A stretch of DNA of 64,000 nt from Clostridia bacterium (lineage in GTDB: Bacteria > Bacillota > Clostridia > Christensenellales > Aristaeellaceae). A program made the position numbers and the translations under genes. The DNA lies in the NCBI GenBank assembly GCA_017936375.1, contig JAGBFR010000010.1:1-64000 (forward strand). The letters run 5' to 3'. Position 1 is the stretch's first letter. The number at the start of each line of letters is the position of its first letter. Below are positions 27,839-36,825 of this stretch, in pieces. The notes beneath the pieces are model-generated. The model was not told the DNA's origin. It did no database searches and saw only the letters and a program-made list of their open reading frames with translations.

Positions 27839-29149
27839 ATGAAGCAAACCATCACATGTCTGCTGGCGCTGCTGCTCGTGCTGCTGTGCGCCGCCGCCGG
27901 GGCGCAGACGCTGCCGGGGATCGACTGCTTTTCCCCGGGGTTGATCCGGGTCAATCAGGCGGCACAGGCGGGCGCGCCGGTCACGGCCGAGGCGCAGCTG
28001 ACGATCGACAATGCGCTCTATGCGCGCGATCTGTCCGTGCTTGCCGCCATGCTGGACGGCACAGCCGTCCGCTATGCGGGCGAAACCGGCGCGGACAGCC
28101 TTGTCATCGAGCGGGAGGGCAGGACGCTCTTCTCCGGCGCGATGGCCGTGGACGGGGATGGCGCTGCGGGGGCTGCGATCGAACTGGGCGGGGAGACGTA
28201 TCTCTTCCCCTCGGAGCAGGATGCGCTTGCCGCGCTGCCGCTGGGGACTGCGCTCGCCGCGATGAGCGGCATGGGCGACCCGATGGGCGGCCTGCCCGTG
28301 CTGGAGCGCGTGCCGCTTGACCGCGTGGCCGCATGGATGGAGGGCCTTGCCGCGGGCGATGAGATCGCCGCAGGCTATACGGCGCAGGCGCCCTTTGTCC
28401 TCGAGCGGACGATGTCCGACGACGGGACGCGGCTGGTGCGGATTGATCTTTCCGGCAGCGTGGCCGGGGAGGACGGCTCCGTCTGGGCGGTCGAGGGCTT
28501 TATGCGTCAGCCCGCGGGGCGCGCGCCGAAGGATACCTTCGAAATGACCTTTACCAAGGATGAGGACAACATGCTCGAGCTGCTCTACAGCAGCCTGAGA
28601 GAGAATACGATCACCCGGAAGAATGCGGCGGGCGAGACCACCGTGGACACCACGCTCAAGCTGGCGGGCAAGCTCGGCGGCTATGGCATCTCGAGCCGCC
28701 TGCGCGTCAGGCAGGGCAATAAGTGGACCGCGGACGGCGAGAATCTGAGCGAAAAGATCACCGTCACCGCGACGCTCACCCATCAGGACAAGACGCCCGG
28801 CCGGCGCATGCAGCGCCTCAACGAGGTCAGCGGCACGATCAAGAACGTGATCAGCCTGACGACGAAGGAGACGGATGACGCCAAGAGCGGCTATGCCCTC
28901 TCCGACGCGCTGACGCTTGAGGTCATCATGGACGGCAATACCTTCCTCAAGGGCGGGGCGCAGATTGCGCTGGCCCTCGGCGGGGAGGAAAGCGGCCTTG
29001 CCGCTGCGATGCTGGAGCGCGGCGCGGCGAAGGAAGGCAGCCCCGAGGCGCTTGAAGCGGCGCTCGCCGACGCCGTGCAGGCGCTGAGCGCGAAGCTCTA
29101 TCCCATGCTCGGAGAAGCCGCGCTGGAAAAGATTGAAAAGGGCCTTTGA
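27839..29149 (+). CDS. Secreted protein of unknown function, paralogue 1
   Basis: This 436-residue protein has a clear signal peptide (MKQTITCLLALLLVLLCAAAGAQ). The remainder is beta-rich and lacks a catalytic motif or anchor that I recognise. It resembles the next gene in design: signal peptide, N-terminal 'LTI-D/E-A' segment, long antiparallel-strand-like region, and an Ala/Leu-rich helical C-terminus. GGAGA precedes the ATG. It probably follows rimM in the same transcript, as no terminator or clear promoter lies between them. Confidence 0.65.
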   Translation: MKQTITCLLALLLVLLCAAAGAQTLPGIDCFSPGLIRVNQAAQAGAPVTAEAQLTIDNALYARDLSVLAAMLDGTAVRYAGETGADSLVIEREGRTLFSGAMAVDGDGAAGAAIELGGETYLFPSEQDALAALPLGTALAAMSGMGDPMGGLPVLERVPLDRVAAWMEGLAAGDEIAAGYTAQAPFVLERTMSDDGTRLVRIDLSGSVAGEDGSVWAVEGFMRQPAGRAPKDTFEMTFTKDEDNMLELLYSSLRENTITRKNAAGETTVDTTLKLAGKLGGYGISSRLRVRQGNKWTADGENLSEKITVTATLTHQDKTPGRRMQRLNEVSGTIKNVISLTTKETDDAKSGYALSDALTLEVIMDGNTFLKGGAQIALALGGEESGLAAAMLERGAAKEGSPEALEAALADAVQALSAKLYPMLGEAALEKIEKGL

Positions 29150-29187
29150 CGCCCGCTGCAGGACCACTGATTGCAGGAGGAACACAC

Positions 29188-30876
29188 ATGACAATCATCA
29201 ACAGACTCTCTGCGCTGCTCATCAGCCTGTGCATGCTCATCGCCCCGGCGGCCCTCGCCGAGGAGGCGTATGTAAGCGATTATGCCGCGGGCGAACTGAC
29301 GGCCATCACCCTGGAGGACGCCTATGTCGGCGGCGAGCAGATCAACCTGACCGCGACGCTTGGCCTTGAGGTGCAGCCGGAGCTGCAGAGCGAGCGCGTG
29401 GCGGCGCTGGCCTCCCTGCTGGGGAAGACGCAGATCCACATGTCCTTCTATGACGATTTCGGCACCGACCGCATCCATGCGGAGCTGACGGCTGATGGCG
29501 TGGAGGTCCTGACGGCGGACGCGCTGATCTTTGAGGACGGCTCCCTGCAGGCGATGACCAGCCTCACCGGCAAGTATGTGCTGACCCTTCCGGCGGGATC
29601 CATCGTCGATGGCAGGTTCACCAACCCCAATCAGGTGACGCTGCAGGATGTGGACATCGAGTCCGAGGAATTCAAGACCCTCCCGGCGAGCGATCGCCTG
29701 AGGCTGTCCACGACCGTGCTGACCAGTGACCTGATCAACAAGCTGCTTGGCTGGGTTTCCGGCGTGCAGGTGGATACGGGCGAGCTCTATCTCTTTGACG
29801 AGACCTATATCGAGCCGACCGAGACCCGCGACGGCGTCGCCCAGCGGATGATCGGCAAGATCATGCCGCGCGACTTTATGAATTTTCTGTGGAACATCTC
29901 CGCCGTGCTGCGAGATGACCACGGCGAATTCGAGCAGGCACTGGCCGACGTGCTGGCTGAGGCGGGTGTGACCCGCTATCAGATGCGCCAGGTGATCGAC
30001 GCCCTCTTCACCGAGGAGGAGATCGATCCGGCGGTCGACTGGGTGCAGCCCTCCTGGAATATCAAGGACGACGGCTCCCTCTGCCTGATCGACGACGTGC
30101 GCTACCTCTTCCGCAAGCTGGAGATCTGCACCGCGACCCTCTGGTGGGACGCGACCGAGACTCCGATGAGCATGATCGTCAGCTATGACGATTACGGCGG
30201 AATGGTCGGCTTTGACGCGACGGTGCCGGTCTTCAACACCAGCCTGCCGTATGAGGGCGACTTCACCTATTCCATCCGCACGGATGACGACTGGCAGCGC
30301 CTGCACACCTCCCATGGTGAGCTGCAGGTCTTTGACGGCAACCGCATCGTCGGCGATCTGGACATCCAGTTCGGCGAGGACGTCGGCGGCGTGAATGCCA
30401 GCCACTTCAAGGGCAGCCTCGACATGGTCAACAAGGAGGCCGGCACGAAGATCGGCTTCGACGTGGACAGCGCGCTCAACTATCAGCTGGGCCTTGCCGA
30501 ATCCGGCGAGACCGAGACCTTCGAGGGCAGCGCCGTGCTGAGCCTTAATACGGGCGACAGCAGCGCGCCGGTCGTCGGCGCGGCGGTCTCCGGCATGACG
30601 ACGCTCAGCGACGGCGGCTTTGCCATTGAGGCGACCGGCATGGTCGAGGCGCCGGGCATGGCGACACTCGTGGCCAATGCGCTTGTGGAGCGCGTGGAAT
30701 ATGAGGAGATTCCCTTCGCCGGCGGCCAGCCGATCGATCTGCTGAACATCACCGAGGCGGATATCGAGGCCGTGAAGGAGACTGTGATCGCCGAGGGCGC
30801 GAAGCTCTCCGTCAAGTTCGTGCTCCATCCGGGCGTGATCGCCGATCTGATGAAGGTCATCGGCAGCGAGAAGTAA
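29188..30876 (+). CDS. Secreted protein of unknown function, paralogue 2
   Basis: This 562-residue protein starts at the ATG after CAGGAGG, with signal peptide MTIINRLSALLISLCMLIAPAALAEE. It continues as an acidic, beta-rich extracellular protein without transmembrane anchor, lipobox or known domain. Its spacing and general layout suggest it and the preceding protein arose from a common ancestor, but similarity by eye is weak. The transcript ends at the terminator at 30886. Confidence 0.65.
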   Translation: MTIINRLSALLISLCMLIAPAALAEEAYVSDYAAGELTAITLEDAYVGGEQINLTATLGLEVQPELQSERVAALASLLGKTQIHMSFYDDFGTDRIHAELTADGVEVLTADALIFEDGSLQAMTSLTGKYVLTLPAGSIVDGRFTNPNQVTLQDVDIESEEFKTLPASDRLRLSTTVLTSDLINKLLGWVSGVQVDTGELYLFDETYIEPTETRDGVAQRMIGKIMPRDFMNFLWNISAVLRDDHGEFEQALADVLAEAGVTRYQMRQVIDALFTEEEIDPAVDWVQPSWNIKDDGSLCLIDDVRYLFRKLEICTATLWWDATETPMSMIVSYDDYGGMVGFDATVPVFNTSLPYEGDFTYSIRTDDDWQRLHTSHGELQVFDGNRIVGDLDIQFGEDVGGVNASHFKGSLDMVNKEAGTKIGFDVDSALNYQLGLAESGETETFEGSAVLSLNTGDSSAPVVGAAVSGMTTLSDGGFAIEATGMVEAPGMATLVANALVERVEYEEIPFAGGQPIDLLNITEADIEAVKETVIAEGAKLSVKFVLHPGVIADLMKVIGSEK

Positions 30877-30885
30877 ATCCAATAC

Positions 30886-30914
30886 AGCCGTGCGGCATAT
30901 GCCGTGCGGCTTTT
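30886..30914 (+). terminator. Terminator after the secreted pair
   Basis: A near-perfect palindrome (30886-30898 with 30899-30911, AGCCG...CGGCT) is followed by TTTT. Confidence 0.88.
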
Positions 30915-30936
30915 CTCTATTTTGGCCGGCGCTGCA

Positions 30937-30965
30937 TAGCCAAAACGGACGGATGCTGGTATAAT
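30937..30965 (+). promoter_or_regulatory. Promoter of the GH94/GH36-like gene
   Basis: TATAAT (30960-30965) with a weak -35, TAGCCA (30937-30942), 17 bp upstream. It overlaps the in-frame ATG at 30966, favouring the start at 31002. Confidence 0.6.
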
Positions 30966-31001
30966 ATGGACAGTATGCTTACAGCAAAGGAGCATGAAGC
31001 G

Positions 31002-34000
31002 ATGATCGATCACAAGGGCAGATTCATCTATGAGGATTATATGCGCCGGGAGCCGTTTTGCAGCTTCCTCCCGGGCGTCGCCGGGGAGCGCGGCGTGCCG
31101 ATGTGGTGCTATTACGTCAGCCGCGGGCAGTGCGTGACGAGCTTCGGCGTGGAGGATAAGGACCATGCGATCATGGAGTTCTTCCCCGCGCATCAGGCCT
31201 ATCAGTACACGCAGAGGATGGGCTTCCGCACGTTCATTCGGCGCGGCGCGCAGGTTTCGGAGCCCTTTGCCCGCGCCGGCAAGGATCAGCGCATGATCAT
31301 CGACATGAACGCGCTGACCATCGAGGAGCGGACGGAGGATGGGCTCTTTGTCCGCGTGGATTACACGACGCTGCCGGGCGAGCGCTGCGCTGCGCTCCTG
31401 CGCCGGGTGACGCTGCGCAACGACAGCGCGGAGGAGATGGAGTTTGATCTCCTCGACGGCATGCCCGCGCTGCTGCCCTATGGGCTCAATATGTACTTCG
31501 TCAAGGAGATGACCCAGACTGCGAAGGCATGGATGCAGGCGGAGGATATGGATCAGGACGTCGTCTGCTTCCGCGTGCGCGCGAGCCTTGAGGACAGGAG
31601 CGATGTGCAGACGGTCGAGGGCGTCAATTTCGCCTGCGCCCGCACGGACGCGGGAGAGGCGCTCAGGGCCTTTGTTGATCCGCGCCATGTCTTCGGCTGG
31701 GATACGTCGCTGGAGTGGCCCGAGGGCTTCCTCGCCGCATCCATGGAGGCGTTCGCCGCGCAGGAGGAGACGCCGGTCAACTGCGTACCCTGCTGCTTCT
31801 ATGCGCGGACGGTGCGCCTTGCCCCGGGCGAGGAGACAGCGCAGGCGATGATGATCGGCCAGGCGGAAAGCAAGGCACGCGCCCGCGCCGCCTGCGGAAA
31901 GCTCAATACGCTTGCGGCGATCGACGCGAAATTCGATCAGGCGCGGGCGCTGACGGCCTCGCTGACCGACGGCATCGCCACAAAGACGGGCGACCCCGTG
32001 TTTGACATGTACTGCAGGCAGACGATGCTGGATAATCTCCTGCGCGGCGGCACGCCGGTGCAGCTGCCGGGCGGGAAGATGGTGCATCTCTACTCCCGCA
32101 AGCACGGCGATCCGGAGCGCGATTACAACGCCTTCCGCATGCGGCCGGAGTATGCCTCGCAGGGCAACGGCAATTTCCGCGACGTCTGCCAGAACAGGCG
32201 CTGCGACGTGCTCTTCGATCCCCGCGTTGGGGAGAAGAATGTGCGCCAGTTCTTCAGCCTCATTCAGGCAGACGGTTATAACCCGCTGGTCATCCAGTTC
32301 GTGCAGTACACGCTTGGGAAAGAGGCGCAGGCTGCGCTGCTTGACATGCTGGCGGAGGAGAGCCGGGCGGCGGCGGCGCAGCTGCTCGCGGGCAGCTTTA
32401 CGCCGGGTCAGCTGATGATGGCGGCGGAGACATGGGCCTATGCCCCCGGCTGCACGCAGGAGGCGCTGCTGGAGGCAGTCTTCTCCGCAGCGCAGGAGGG
32501 GACGAGCGCGGTCTATGGCGAGGGCTACTGGAGCGACCACTGGACGTATAACCTCGACCAGATTGAAGCATACCTGAGCGTCTATCCCGAGCGGGAGGAG
32601 GCGCTGCTCTGCGGGCAGGAGATGACATGGTTCTCCTCCCCGGTGAGCATCCTGCCGCGCGCGCAGCGCTATGTGAAGACGAAGGCGGGCGTGCGCCAGT
32701 ACCGCTATCATGAGGAGAAGGACGACCGCGGCGGCCTGCTGCGCGCCAGGGACGGCAGCGCCGTGACGGCGAGCCTGATGGAAAAGCTGCTGGTGCTCTG
32801 CGCGATCAAGACGGCGGCGCTGGATCCCTTCGGCATGGGCGTGGAGATGGAGGGCGGCAAGCCGGGATGGTATGATGCGCTCAACGGCCTGCCGGGCCTG
32901 CTGGGCAGCTCTATGCCCGAGACGCTGGAGCTCGCCCGGGTGCTGGGTTACACGGCGAAGGCCGTGCGCCGCTATGGCCGCAGCGTGCGCGTCATGGCGG
33001 AGGCGGCGCAGATGATGCGCGAGACCGCCTCCGTGCTGGATGCACTGCGCGGCGTATGGGAAAAGGAGGAGGCCATCGTCCCTGTGTGGGACGCGCTCTC
33101 CGATGTGCGCGAGGCGTATCGCGCCGCGCTCATGCAGGACGTGAGCGGGGAAAAGGCGGAGATCGCTGCCGACGAGCTCGCGCAGCTGCTTGAGACCTAC
33201 GCGGCGTTCGTCATGCGCGGCATTGAGAAGGCGATGGCCTACGGAAACGGCGGCCTCTGCCCGACATACTTCGCCTATGACGTGACGGCCTATACCGAGG
33301 ACGGGGCGGGGCTGCACCCCACGGCCTTTGCCCTGAGGAGAATGCCGGACTTCCTCGAGGGACAGGTCCGCTATCTGCGCCTTGATATCCCGCAGGCGGA
33401 GAAGGAGCGCCTCGCCGCCGCCGTGAAGGCGAGCAGGCTCTACGATGCGCCGCTTGGCATGTATAAGGTCAACGCCGCGCTGGGCGAGGCGAGCTATGAG
33501 ATCGGCCGCGCGCATGCCTTCACGCCCGGCTGGCTGGAGAATGAATCCGTCTGGCTGCACATGGAGTACAAGTACTTGTTGGAGCTGCTGCGCTCGCATC
33601 AGTACGGGGCGTTTATCAGCGCGTTCCATCAGGCGGCGGTGCCGTTCCTCGACAGCGCGGTCTATGGCCGCAGCGTGCTGGAGAATTCCTCCTTCATCGC
33701 CTCGAGCGCCAATCCCGATCCGCGCATCCGCGGCAAGGGCTTTGTGGCCCGGCTGAGCGGCTCCACGGCGGAGTTCCTCTCCATCTGGCAGATCATGCTG
33801 CTGGGTGAGAAGCTCTTTACCGCAGGGAATGGGGCGCTGACTTTCGCGCTCTCGCCACTGCTGCCGTCCTATCTGACCGAGGGGACGGACGCCGTCGAGG
33901 CGACGCTGCTGGGCGGCACGCGGGTCGTCTATCACATCACCCCGGGCGAAAGCTATATCCCCGGGCAGTACCGCGTGGAGGGGATGAAGATCCTCTGGCG

Positions 34001-34106
34001 CGGCGGCGGCTCGCTTGAGGCGGCGGAGGGCGTGGTGACCGGCGCCGCAGCGGAGCGCATCCGCGAGGGCGAGGCGGAGATGATCGAAGTGACGCTGGCG
34101 AAATAA
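31002..34106 (+). CDS. Large GH94/GH36-like carbohydrate-active protein
   Basis: This 1034-residue protein without signal peptide resembles the cytoplasmic cellobiose-phosphorylase-like/GH36-type proteins of Clostridia. Support includes the N-terminal YEDYMRREPFCSFLPGVAG and SFGVEDKDHAIMEFFPAHQAY region, then a helical (alpha/alpha)6-like domain with NGNFRDVCQNRRCDVLFDP and YWSDHWTYNLDQIEAYL. A C-terminal beta region follows (WRGGGSLEAAEGVV). The expected activity is phosphorolysis or hydrolysis of a beta-glucoside; I cannot assign catalytic residues or the sugar. The ATG is preceded by AAAGGAG. It is monocistronic. Confidence 0.6.
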   Translation: MIDHKGRFIYEDYMRREPFCSFLPGVAGERGVPMWCYYVSRGQCVTSFGVEDKDHAIMEFFPAHQAYQYTQRMGFRTFIRRGAQVSEPFARAGKDQRMIIDMNALTIEERTEDGLFVRVDYTTLPGERCAALLRRVTLRNDSAEEMEFDLLDGMPALLPYGLNMYFVKEMTQTAKAWMQAEDMDQDVVCFRVRASLEDRSDVQTVEGVNFACARTDAGEALRAFVDPRHVFGWDTSLEWPEGFLAASMEAFAAQEETPVNCVPCCFYARTVRLAPGEETAQAMMIGQAESKARARAACGKLNTLAAIDAKFDQARALTASLTDGIATKTGDPVFDMYCRQTMLDNLLRGGTPVQLPGGKMVHLYSRKHGDPERDYNAFRMRPEYASQGNGNFRDVCQNRRCDVLFDPRVGEKNVRQFFSLIQADGYNPLVIQFVQYTLGKEAQAALLDMLAEESRAAAAQLLAGSFTPGQLMMAAETWAYAPGCTQEALLEAVFSAAQEGTSAVYGEGYWSDHWTYNLDQIEAYLSVYPEREEALLCGQEMTWFSSPVSILPRAQRYVKTKAGVRQYRYHEEKDDRGGLLRARDGSAVTASLMEKLLVLCAIKTAALDPFGMGVEMEGGKPGWYDALNGLPGLLGSSMPETLELARVLGYTAKAVRRYGRSVRVMAEAAQMMRETASVLDALRGVWEKEEAIVPVWDALSDVREAYRAALMQDVSGEKAEIAADELAQLLETYAAFVMRGIEKAMAYGNGGLCPTYFAYDVTAYTEDGAGLHPTAFALRRMPDFLEGQVRYLRLDIPQAEKERLAAAVKASRLYDAPLGMYKVNAALGEASYEIGRAHAFTPGWLENESVWLHMEYKYLLELLRSHQYGAFISAFHQAAVPFLDSAVYGRSVLENSSFIASSANPDPRIRGKGFVARLSGSTAEFLSIWQIMLLGEKLFTAGNGALTFALSPLLPSYLTEGTDAVEATLLGGTRVVYHITPGESYIPGQYRVEGMKILWRGGGSLEAAEGVVTGAAAERIREGEAEMIEVTLAK

Positions 34107-34124
34107 AGCCTGACAAAACAGAAA

Positions 34125-34156
34125 ACCCCGCAGGGCAGAACCTGCGGGGTCTTTTT
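34125..34156. terminator. Bidirectional terminator
   Basis: ACCCCGCAGG (34125-34134) pairs with CCTGCGGGGT (34141-34150), with CTTTTT to the right and AAAA to the left, serving the converging GH94-like and mscS genes. Confidence 0.92.
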
Positions 34157-34182
34157 GGTCTGACAGAAATGACCGACGGGGA

Positions 34183-34980
34183 TTACTTGTCGGCGAGGAT
34201 GCGGACGGCCGGAGCCTTGACGCCGGCAGCGGCCAGCGCCTTGGTGATGTTCTCGGTCGCCTGCGCGCACATGCCGGCATAGGTGGACGGCACGACGTAG
34301 GAGCGGGCGTTGATCTCCATCGCCTCGTTGGTGCCGCCGACGCAGCAGGCGCTGATCTCCTGATCCTTGAGCACGCCGTCGGTCGCCTTGAGGGTCTCGA
34401 CGATGATGCTCTTGGCCATCTCGATGTCGGTGTCCTTCGCCACGGAGAACTTGATGTCCATGCGGCGCATCGGCTCGGCGGTGAAGTTGGTGATGTTCGC
34501 GTTCATCATGGAGCCGTTGGGCACGGTGATGATGACATTGTCGGCGGTGCAGAGCTTGGTGTAGAACATGGTGATCTCACGCACAGAGCCCTCCGCGCCG
34601 GCGGCGCTGACATAGTCGCCCACGCTGAAGGGGCGGAAGACGAGCAGCATGATGCCGCCCGCCAGATTGGACAGCGCGCCCTGCAGCGCGAGGCCGATGG
34701 CCACGCCGGAGGAGGCGATGACGGCGACGATGCTCGCCATCGGGACGCCCATGATGCCGATGATGGAGACCACCAGCAGCACATAGAGCGCGCCGCGCGC
34801 GGTATTGAGCGCGAAGGCGGTGACGGTCGGGTCCATCTTCTCCACGCTCTTGAGCTTGGAGACCAGCTGCATGAGCCTGGTGATGAACCACTTGCCCACG
34901 AACCAGACGAGGACGGCGAGGATGATCTTGGAGCCTGCGGCGACGCAGACGTCCATCACGGACTTGCCAAATTCAGCCAT
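34183..34980 (-). CDS. mscS: Small-conductance mechanosensitive channel
   Basis: MscS-type channels open under membrane tension and release solutes on hypo-osmotic shock. The 265-residue protein has three transmembrane helices and the TM3 signature GVAIGLALQGALSNLAGGIMLL, followed by FRPFSVGDYV and the beta domain with VPNGSMMNANITNF. The start follows AGGAGAA. A minus-strand TATAAT lies at 35055-35050, with only a weak -35. Confidence 0.93.
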   Translation of the reverse strand: MAEFGKSVMDVCVAAGSKIILAVLVWFVGKWFITRLMQLVSKLKSVEKMDPTVTAFALNTARGALYVLLVVSIIGIMGVPMASIVAVIASSGVAIGLALQGALSNLAGGIMLLVFRPFSVGDYVSAAGAEGSVREITMFYTKLCTADNVIITVPNGSMMNANITNFTAEPMRRMDIKFSVAKDTDIEMAKSIIVETLKATDGVLKDQEISACCVGGTNEAMEINARSYVVPSTYAGMCAQATENITKALAAAGVKAPAVRILADK

Positions 34981-35152
34981 GAGGAAATTCTCCTTTCGGA
35001 TCTTTGAAAAAAATGCGGCGCAGCACGCGCGCCGGATATGAACTCAGATATTATACATCTGCTGTCCGATAGACGCCATATAAAGTTTTTGTTATTTCGG
35101 GGAATATGATTTGTTTTTTGAGAAAAGATGCGCCCGGTCAGTCGGGCGGACG

Positions 35153-35182
35153 AAAAAAGGCGCGCCGGAGACCGGAGCGCCC
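35153..35182 (-). terminator. Terminator of the aminopeptidase gene
   Basis: On the minus strand a GGCGC...GCGCC stem with complementary inner bases is followed by TTTTTT. Confidence 0.88.
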
Positions 35183-35195
35183 TGTCTGATGGGAT

Positions 35196-36503
35196 TTATC
35201 CGAGGAGGTATTCGCCGTCAGCGCAGGTCTCGATCTGCGCATTGTAGAATGCGGTCAGCGCACGGATCATGTGATCGAGATCCTCGCAGCCCGCCGTCTC
35301 ATAGGCGGAGTGCATGGCCAGCTGCGCAAGGCCGATGTCCACGGTGTTCATGGACAGGTGGGCGTTGGCGATATTGCCCAGCGTGGAGCCGCCCAGCACA
35401 TCCGAGCGGTTGGAGAACTGCTGCACGGGCACGCCCGCCGCGCTGCAGATCTGGGAGAAGATCGCGCAGGAGACGGCGTCGGTGGTGTACTTCTGGTTGG
35501 CGTTGTGCTTGATGACCACGCCGCCGTTCATGAAGGTGCGGTTGTCCGCGTCGTACTTCTCCGGGTGATTGGGGTGCACGGCGTGTGCGTTGTCCGCCGA
35601 GACCATGAAGCTGGCGCTGAAGGCGGCGCGCTGCGCGCTCTCGTCCATGCCCAGCGCGGCGCATGCGCGGGAGAGGACGTCGGCAAGGAACGAGGAATCC
35701 GCGCCCTGCTTGGTGCCGGAGCCGACCTCCTCATTGTCAAACACGGCGAGCACATTGACATGGCCCTGCGGCACTGCGGCGAGGAAGGCCTCGGCGGAGG
35801 CATAGGCGCATTCCAGATCGTCGATGCGCGGGCAGGAGAAGAATTCATTCTGCGCGCCCCAGACGCTGCCGGGCATGCGGTTGTAGAGGAAGAGATCATA
35901 GCCGACGATGTCCTGCGCCTGCGCGCCGCAGGCCTCTGCGACCTGCGCGGCGAGCGCACCCTTTGCGTCCGCGCCGCCGAAGAGCGGCAGCAGGTCGACC
36001 TGCGCGTTGTACTTGTAGCCGTCGTTCACCTCGCGGTTGAAGTGAATGGGCATGTTGGGGATGAGCACGGCGTCGCGCCCGAGATCGACCAGGCGAGTGA
36101 CCAGCCTGCCGCCCTCGCGGACGACGGCGCGGCCCGCGATGGAGAGCGGACGGTCAAACCAGGTGGACATGATCATCCCGCCGTAGCGCTCGACATTCAG
36201 GCGCAGATACTTCGAACAGACGACCTCCTCGGAGAAGGGCTTGAGCTTGAAGGTGGGGGAGTCGCTGTGGCTGGCGGCAATCTGGAAATGGGAGAGGCCC
36301 CCCTCGGGGATCGCAAAGGCGATGACGGAGGAGCGGTTGCGCGTGACGTAATACTTCCCGCCGGGGACGACGGCAAAGGGCTTATGCTCGTCAAGGCGGG
36401 CAAAGCCCTTCGCGTCGAGCATGTCGCACAGGGACTGGACCGCGTGGAAGGCGCTGGGGGAAGCGCTGATAAACCGGATGAAATTCTGAACGGACTTCTT
36501 CAT
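35196..36503 (-). CDS. apeB: M18 family aspartyl aminopeptidase
   Basis: M18 enzymes are dinuclear-zinc, tetrahedral aminopeptidases that remove N-terminal acidic or neutral residues in the cytoplasm. The 435-residue protein shows the family motifs: AASHSDSPTFKLKP (first zinc His and Asp), FDNEEVGSGTKQGADSSFL with the catalytic Glu pair, and SADNAHAVHPNHPEKYD. A C-terminal MHSAYETAGCEDLDHM holds the last metal His. GGAGG precedes the ATG. It is monocistronic with its own promoter and terminator. Confidence 0.94.
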   Translation of the reverse strand: MKKSVQNFIRFISASPSAFHAVQSLCDMLDAKGFARLDEHKPFAVVPGGKYYVTRNRSSVIAFAIPEGGLSHFQIAASHSDSPTFKLKPFSEEVVCSKYLRLNVERYGGMIMSTWFDRPLSIAGRAVVREGGRLVTRLVDLGRDAVLIPNMPIHFNREVNDGYKYNAQVDLLPLFGGADAKGALAAQVAEACGAQAQDIVGYDLFLYNRMPGSVWGAQNEFFSCPRIDDLECAYASAEAFLAAVPQGHVNVLAVFDNEEVGSGTKQGADSSFLADVLSRACAALGMDESAQRAAFSASFMVSADNAHAVHPNHPEKYDADNRTFMNGGVVIKHNANQKYTTDAVSCAIFSQICSAAGVPVQQFSNRSDVLGGSTLGNIANAHLSMNTVDIGLAQLAMHSAYETAGCEDLDHMIRALTAFYNAQIETCADGEYLLG

Positions 36504-36538
36504 GCTGTGACCTCCATATGGCAGAACAGTATACCTGT

Positions 36539-36567
36539 ATTATACACGCTTATGCGCCGCGGGGCAA
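36539..36567 (-). promoter_or_regulatory. Promoter of the aminopeptidase gene
   Basis: On the minus strand TTGCCC (36567-36562), 17-bp spacer, TATAAT (36544-36539). Confidence 0.8.
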
Positions 36568-36673
36568 GCATGACGGCGGGCGCCATCTTCCGACAAAACT
36601 GTATAAAGGAAGAACGGGAATTGCATCCATATGCTCAAATGTAAAGACGGTGCAAAGAATTGGTATAGATTTC

Positions 36674-36703
36674 TTGACAAAGGTATGCTATGATGGTCAC
36701 AAT
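36674..36703 (+). promoter_or_regulatory. Probable promoter of the Na/Pi symporter gene
   Basis: A perfect TTGACA (36674-36679) is followed after 18 bp by CACAAT (36698-36703). The rest of the 36504-36825 gap holds only the divergent aminopeptidase promoter and a roughly 120-base leader with no feature I can name. Confidence 0.5.
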
Positions 36704-36825
36704 TGGGCTTCTGCCTTTGCGGCGGAGGCGCAGGACATATGCCGGCGCGCGGATGTGCGGCCGGAGAAAACCACCTATGAACAAGAGAATCCGTATACGA
36801 GACACTTGATCCGGAGGAAAAACGT

